NCBI GenBank assembly: GCA_964219355.1
Contig: CAXPOZ010000005.1
Location: 62,001 to 126,000 of the forward strand
Source of the DNA: Parvularcula sp964219355
GTDB taxonomy: Bacteria > Pseudomonadota > Alphaproteobacteria > Caulobacterales > Parvularculaceae
Reading direction: 5' to 3'
DNA length: 64,000 nucleotides
This document shows positions 60,702-64,000 of the stretch, piece by piece. The notes beneath the pieces are model-generated. The model did not search any database, had not been told where the DNA came from, and saw nothing but the letters and a program-made list of their open reading frames with translations. The number at the start of each line of letters is the position of its first letter. The first letter of the stretch is position 1. Made by a program: the position numbers and the translations under genes.

Positions 60702-60703
60702 GG

Positions 60704-61654
60704 TCAGACCCGTGACCGGCCGCGCAGGATGTGGTCTCGCGCCACGGCATATTCCCGTGTCAGCCGCGCAACGAGATCCGCCGTCGGCACAACTTCGGTA
60801 ATGGCGCCGATGCCCTGCCCGCAGCCCCATATATCCTTCCACGCCTTCGCATCGGTCGAGCCATCGCCGAAATTCATCTTGGAAGGATCAGCGGTGGCCA
60901 GATTGTCCGGGTCCATCCCGGCATTGCGGATGCTGGGCGCAAGGTAATTGCCGGGAACGCCGGTGAAAAGGTTCGTGTAGACAATATCATCCGCCGAGGA
61001 GTCGGTGATCATCTGCTTGTAGCCGTCAACCGCATTGGCTTCTTCGGTCGCAATGAAGGCCGAGCCGATATAGGCGGCATCCGCGCCCATGGCCTCGGCC
61101 GCCAACACCGAGCGGCCATTCGCTATCGAGCCTGACAAGGCGAGCGGTCCATCAAACCACTGGCGGATTTCCTGGATCAGCGCGAAGGGCGAGAGCGTGC
61201 CTGCGTGACCACCGGCGCCCGCCGCTACAGCAATCAGGCCGTCGGCGCCCTTTTCGATCGCCTTTTTGGCGTAAGTGTTATGGATGACATCATGCAGGAC
61301 GATGCCGCCATAGCCATGCACGGCCTCATTCACCTCCGGCCGGGCACCAAGCGAAGTGATGATGACGGGCACCTCATATTTGACGCAGAGCGCCAGATCC
61401 TCTTCTAGTCGCCCATTGCTTTTATGGACGATCAGGTTCACCGCATACGGCGCATCGTGGGAAGTGATTTCCTCATTCATGCGCTCCAGCCATTGCTCGA
61501 ACACCCCTTCTCCGCGGGCGTTGAGTGAAGGAAAGGAGCCGATGACCCCGCTCTTGCATTGCGCGATGGCAAGGTCAGGATTGGAGATGATGAACATGGG
61601 CGCACCGATGACGGGCAGCCTCATTCGATTCGCAATGGATGACGGCAGAGCCAT
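60704..61654 (-). CDS. Nitronate monooxygenase family enzyme
   Basis: The product is 316 residues from the ATG at 61654, since the longer reading has a non-conserved start. It is an FMN TIM-barrel protein with MRLPVIGAPMFIISNPDLA at the start, the catalytic His in VAAGAGGHAGTL, and ALSGSIANGRSVLAAEAMGA. The end has IWGCGQGIGAITEVVP. Nitronate monooxygenases oxidise alkyl nitronates; the class covers several related flavoproteins, so the substrate is not certain. Convergent with the ABM gene. Confidence 0.87.
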   Translation of the reverse strand: MALPSSIANRMRLPVIGAPMFIISNPDLAIAQCKSGVIGSFPSLNARGEGVFEQWLERMNEEITSHDAPYAVNLIVHKSNGRLEEDLALCVKYEVPVIITSLGARPEVNEAVHGYGGIVLHDVIHNTYAKKAIEKGADGLIAVAAGAGGHAGTLSPFALIQEIRQWFDGPLALSGSIANGRSVLAAEAMGADAAYIGSAFIATEEANAVDGYKQMITDSSADDIVYTNLFTGVPGNYLAPSIRNAGMDPDNLATADPSKMNFGDGSTDAKAWKDIWGCGQGIGAITEVVPTADLVARLTREYAVARDHILRGRSRV

Positions 61655-61735
61655 GACACTATCCCTCCTGATGACCGGGCGCGGAGATAAGCACGCTTCG
61701 CGAGGCGCTGCACCCCCATTCCGTGGGGCGCGACA

Positions 61736-64000
61736 ATGACGCAAATCCCCCTGCCGATTGACGAGGTGCTGGACGATATCTCGCGCACCCTGCGGGCAGG
61801 AAACCGGCTGGTTCTCGCCGCCCCGCCGGGGGCCGGCAAGACGACTCGCGTGCCGCTGCACCTGTTAAGCGAGGACTGGGTGACGGGGCGTATCCTGCTG
61901 CTCGAGCCGCGCCGGATCGCGGCGCGCATGGCCGCCGAGCGGATGGCAGCCATCCTTGGCGAAAAGGTTGGCGACACGATCGGGCTTTCGACCCGGATCG
62001 ACCGGCGCATCTCTGACCGTACAAGGATCGAAGTCATCACGGATGGGCTTTTCACCCGCCGCCTGCTCAATGACCCTGAGCTTTCCGGGGTCAGCGCAGT
62101 CCTCTTTGATGAGTTCCATGAGCGGGGGCTCAATCTTGATCTCGGTCTCGCCCTTGGCCGTGAAGTGCAGGAAGGGCTGCGCGAGGATCTGCGGCTCGTC
62201 ATCATGTCGGCGACGCTCGATACGGCACGGATCGCGGGCGCGCTTGACGCGCCGATCATTGAAAGTCAGGGGAAGATGTTCCCTGTCGAGACGATTTATC
62301 TGGGCCGGGAACAGGGCGATATCGCGCCGCAGATGGAGCGCGCCATCCGCCGGGCCCTACGCGAGCAATCGGGCAGCCTGCTCTGCTTCCTCCCCGGACA
62401 GGGAGAGATTCGCCGTGTGGCCGAACGGCTCGGGGATCTGGGGCCCGATATCATCGTCGCGCCGCTCTATGGGGCGCTGTCACCGAGGGAGCAGGACCTT
62501 GCCGTCTCGCCAGCTGCCAGGGGCGTGCGGAAAATTGTTCTCTCTACGGATATTGCTGAAAGCTCGCTGACGATTGAGGGCGTGACGGTGGTGGTCGATG
62601 CGGGGCTCGCGCGGGTGCCGGAATTCGATCCCGCCTCCTCGAGCCAGACGCTGGTCACCCGCCGAGCGAGCCTTGCCAATGTCGACCAGCGGCGCGGCCG
62701 GGCGGGACGGACCGCGCCGGGTGTCTGCTACCGGCTATGGGATGAGCCCGCTAATCGAGGCCTGCCGCCCTCCCCGACACCAGAAATCCTCGTGAGCGAT
62801 CTTGCGGGCCTTGTCCTCTCGCTTGCCGAATGGGGCGTCGCCGATCCGCAATCCTTAAGCTGGATCGATACGCCGCCGGAAGGCCGCGTGAAGGCCGCAA
62901 AGGATGAGCTGTCCGCACTCCGTGCGCTCGATGAAGAAGGCCGCCTGACACCAAGAGGCCGCCAGATGGCCGCCCGGCCTCTAGCTCCGGCGCTCTCCGC
63001 CCTGATCGATGCTCAGGAGACGGATGAGCACCGGGCATTGGCCGCAGAAATGGCCGCCCTGCTGAGTGAGCAGGGCTTGGGCGGGCGGTCCTCAGATTTA
63101 CGCGAACGACTGTCCCGCTTCCGACAGGATGGCTCACTGCGTGCAAAAGCGCTGCGTCGGCAGGCCGAACGATGGGCGTCAGGATCGCCTGCGCTGCTCA
63201 GTGAAGCCGGCACCGTGCTTGCCAGTGTTCTGCCTGGTCGGATTGCCAAACGGCGCGGCGCCACGCCGGGCGATTTCCTGATGGCCAATGGCCGGGCCGC
63301 GAGGCTCGATCCGCATGACCCGCTGGCGAATGAGGACTGGCTGGCCGTCGCCGAGATCGCCGGTGCGGCTGGCCGTTCACGGATCCTGAGTGCCATTCCG
63401 CTGACAGAGGAAGAGGCTTTCAACTGCGGCTCCCCCGTCACGGTGGAAGAAGCCGCCTTCGATCCCGCCACCGGCACGCTCAAGGCCGAACGCGTGAAAC
63501 GCCTCGGCGCGATCATCCTTCACCGCACGCCTCTGCCGTCCCCAAGAGGGGAACTGGCCGTTCGCGCCCTGCTTGATGCAGTACGCGCGCATGGGTTCTC
63601 TCTCCTGCCGCAACATAATGTTATCCGTGAGACGCTGATGCGGCTCGACATCGCCGCGGGAGCGGAAGGCAAGGAAAGACCCCTCTCAGAAGAGACCCTC
63701 CTTGAGCGGATCGAAGACTGGCTGCCGCCGCTGCTGGGCGGCAAGGCAAAGCTCGATGGTTTCTCGCCGGGAGAGCTGCGCCAAGGGCTCAAAGCCCTTC
63801 TTGACTGGGAGACGGCGCAGGCACTCGACCAGTTCGCGCCGCTCAGCTTTCGCAGTCCGGCGGGGCGGGATCTGCCGATTGACTATCTTGCGGAAGGCGG
63901 CCCGCAGATCGAGGCACGGGTGCAGGAATTTTATGGCCTGACCAACCACCCCTCCATTGCACGGGGACAGGTGCCGCTCACCGTCTCACTCACTTCGCCT
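61736..64000 (+). CDS. hrpB: ATP-dependent helicase HrpB (C-terminal end outside the window)
   Basis: The ORF runs from the ATG at 61736 to the window edge, giving 755 residues. Typical HrpB is about 800-820, so only a short end is missing. Helicase motifs: Walker A APPGAGKTT (29-37), DEFH (125-128), MSATLDTA, and motif VI QRRGRAGR. After the helicase core come the HA2-like and the HrpB-specific C-terminal domains (from about 400). It is a DEAH-box protein of unclear biological role. It diverges from the nitronate monooxygenase gene. Confidence 0.93.
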   Translation, partial: MTQIPLPIDEVLDDISRTLRAGNRLVLAAPPGAGKTTRVPLHLLSEDWVTGRILLLEPRRIAARMAAERMAAILGEKVGDTIGLSTRIDRRISDRTRIEVITDGLFTRRLLNDPELSGVSAVLFDEFHERGLNLDLGLALGREVQEGLREDLRLVIMSATLDTARIAGALDAPIIESQGKMFPVETIYLGREQGDIAPQMERAIRRALREQSGSLLCFLPGQGEIRRVAERLGDLGPDIIVAPLYGALSPREQDLAVSPAARGVRKIVLSTDIAESSLTIEGVTVVVDAGLARVPEFDPASSSQTLVTRRASLANVDQRRGRAGRTAPGVCYRLWDEPANRGLPPSPTPEILVSDLAGLVLSLAEWGVADPQSLSWIDTPPEGRVKAAKDELSALRALDEEGRLTPRGRQMAARPLAPALSALIDAQETDEHRALAAEMAALLSEQGLGGRSSDLRERLSRFRQDGSLRAKALRRQAERWASGSPALLSEAGTVLASVLPGRIAKRRGATPGDFLMANGRAARLDPHDPLANEDWLAVAEIAGAAGRSRILSAIPLTEEEAFNCGSPVTVEEAAFDPATGTLKAERVKRLGAIILHRTPLPSPRGELAVRALLDAVRAHGFSLLPQHNVIRETLMRLDIAAGAEGKERPLSEETLLERIEDWLPPLLGGKAKLDGFSPGELRQGLKALLDWETAQALDQFAPLSFRSPAGRDLPIDYLAEGGPQIEARVQEFYGLTNHPSIARGQVPLTVSLTSP

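Overview
The window is chromosomal DNA of a GC-rich, free-living alphaproteobacterium. Supporting marks are an NDUFA12 homologue and a DUF2155 protein beside aat, a DUF4167 protein, a pyruvate dehydrogenase whose E1-beta carries its own lipoyl domain, and dispersed hairpin repeats of a type common in this class. The carotenoid genes, an AlkB-type hydroxylase and two secreted GH5 glycosidases fit an aerobic, probably aquatic, pigmented member of the Parvularculales/Hyphomonadales/Maricaulales area. That placement is an inference. No rRNA, tRNA, CRISPR array, transposase or prophage was seen. Coding density is very high, with many 1-4 bp overlaps.

Layout: 1-7.5 kb has the end of sppA and a divergent MoxR/DUF58/DUF4159/membrane-protein operon. 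7.5-17.2 kb has an orphan helical protein, xerC, a CDF transporter, small envelope proteins, a RusA-like nuclease, fumC, a GH5 enzyme, an M23 protein and an RDD protein. 17.2-28.1 kb holds a broken-up pyruvate dehydrogenase locus: pdhB, two DUF805 genes and pdhC together, then lpdA and pdhA further downstream, with unrelated genes between. 28.4-34.2 kb has a secreted Sel1/MORN protein, a voltage-gated-type K+ channel, a dienoyl-CoA-reductase-like SDR, aat, DUF2155 and NDUFA12. 34.5-39.1 kb has an AlkB-like hydroxylase divergent from crtI-crtB-crtZ. 39.1-44.3 kb has tgt-queA, an SDR, DUF4167 and an RsmB-type methyltransferase. 44.6-51.0 kb is a housekeeping run (ppx, rlmE, DUF2855, guaB) followed by a two-gene arsM + radical SAM unit. 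51.2-54.0 kb has an Lrp regulator and malate synthase G. 54.1-59.2 kb joins alkylation repair (Ada/AlkA fusion, ogt) to formaldehyde detoxification (adhC, a small unknown gene, fghA) and a convergent purU. 59.4-64 kb has small NTF2-like, DUF3291 and ABM proteins, a nitronate monooxygenase and hrpB, cut by the window end.

The most interesting locus is the arsM/radical SAM pair. The methyltransferase has three extra Cys-Cys repeats, and the radical SAM enzyme has a canonical cluster motif plus six C-terminal cysteines. No arsR, arsC or efflux gene is nearby. This looks like a compact organoarsenical-making unit rather than a standard resistance operon. Other points worth following are a tRNA-guanine transglycosylase that has lost two of its three zinc cysteines, a DUF2306-M28 peptidase fusion, DUF805 genes inside the pdh operon, an unknown 102-residue protein translationally locked into the formaldehyde operon, and several strong inverted repeats at promoters.
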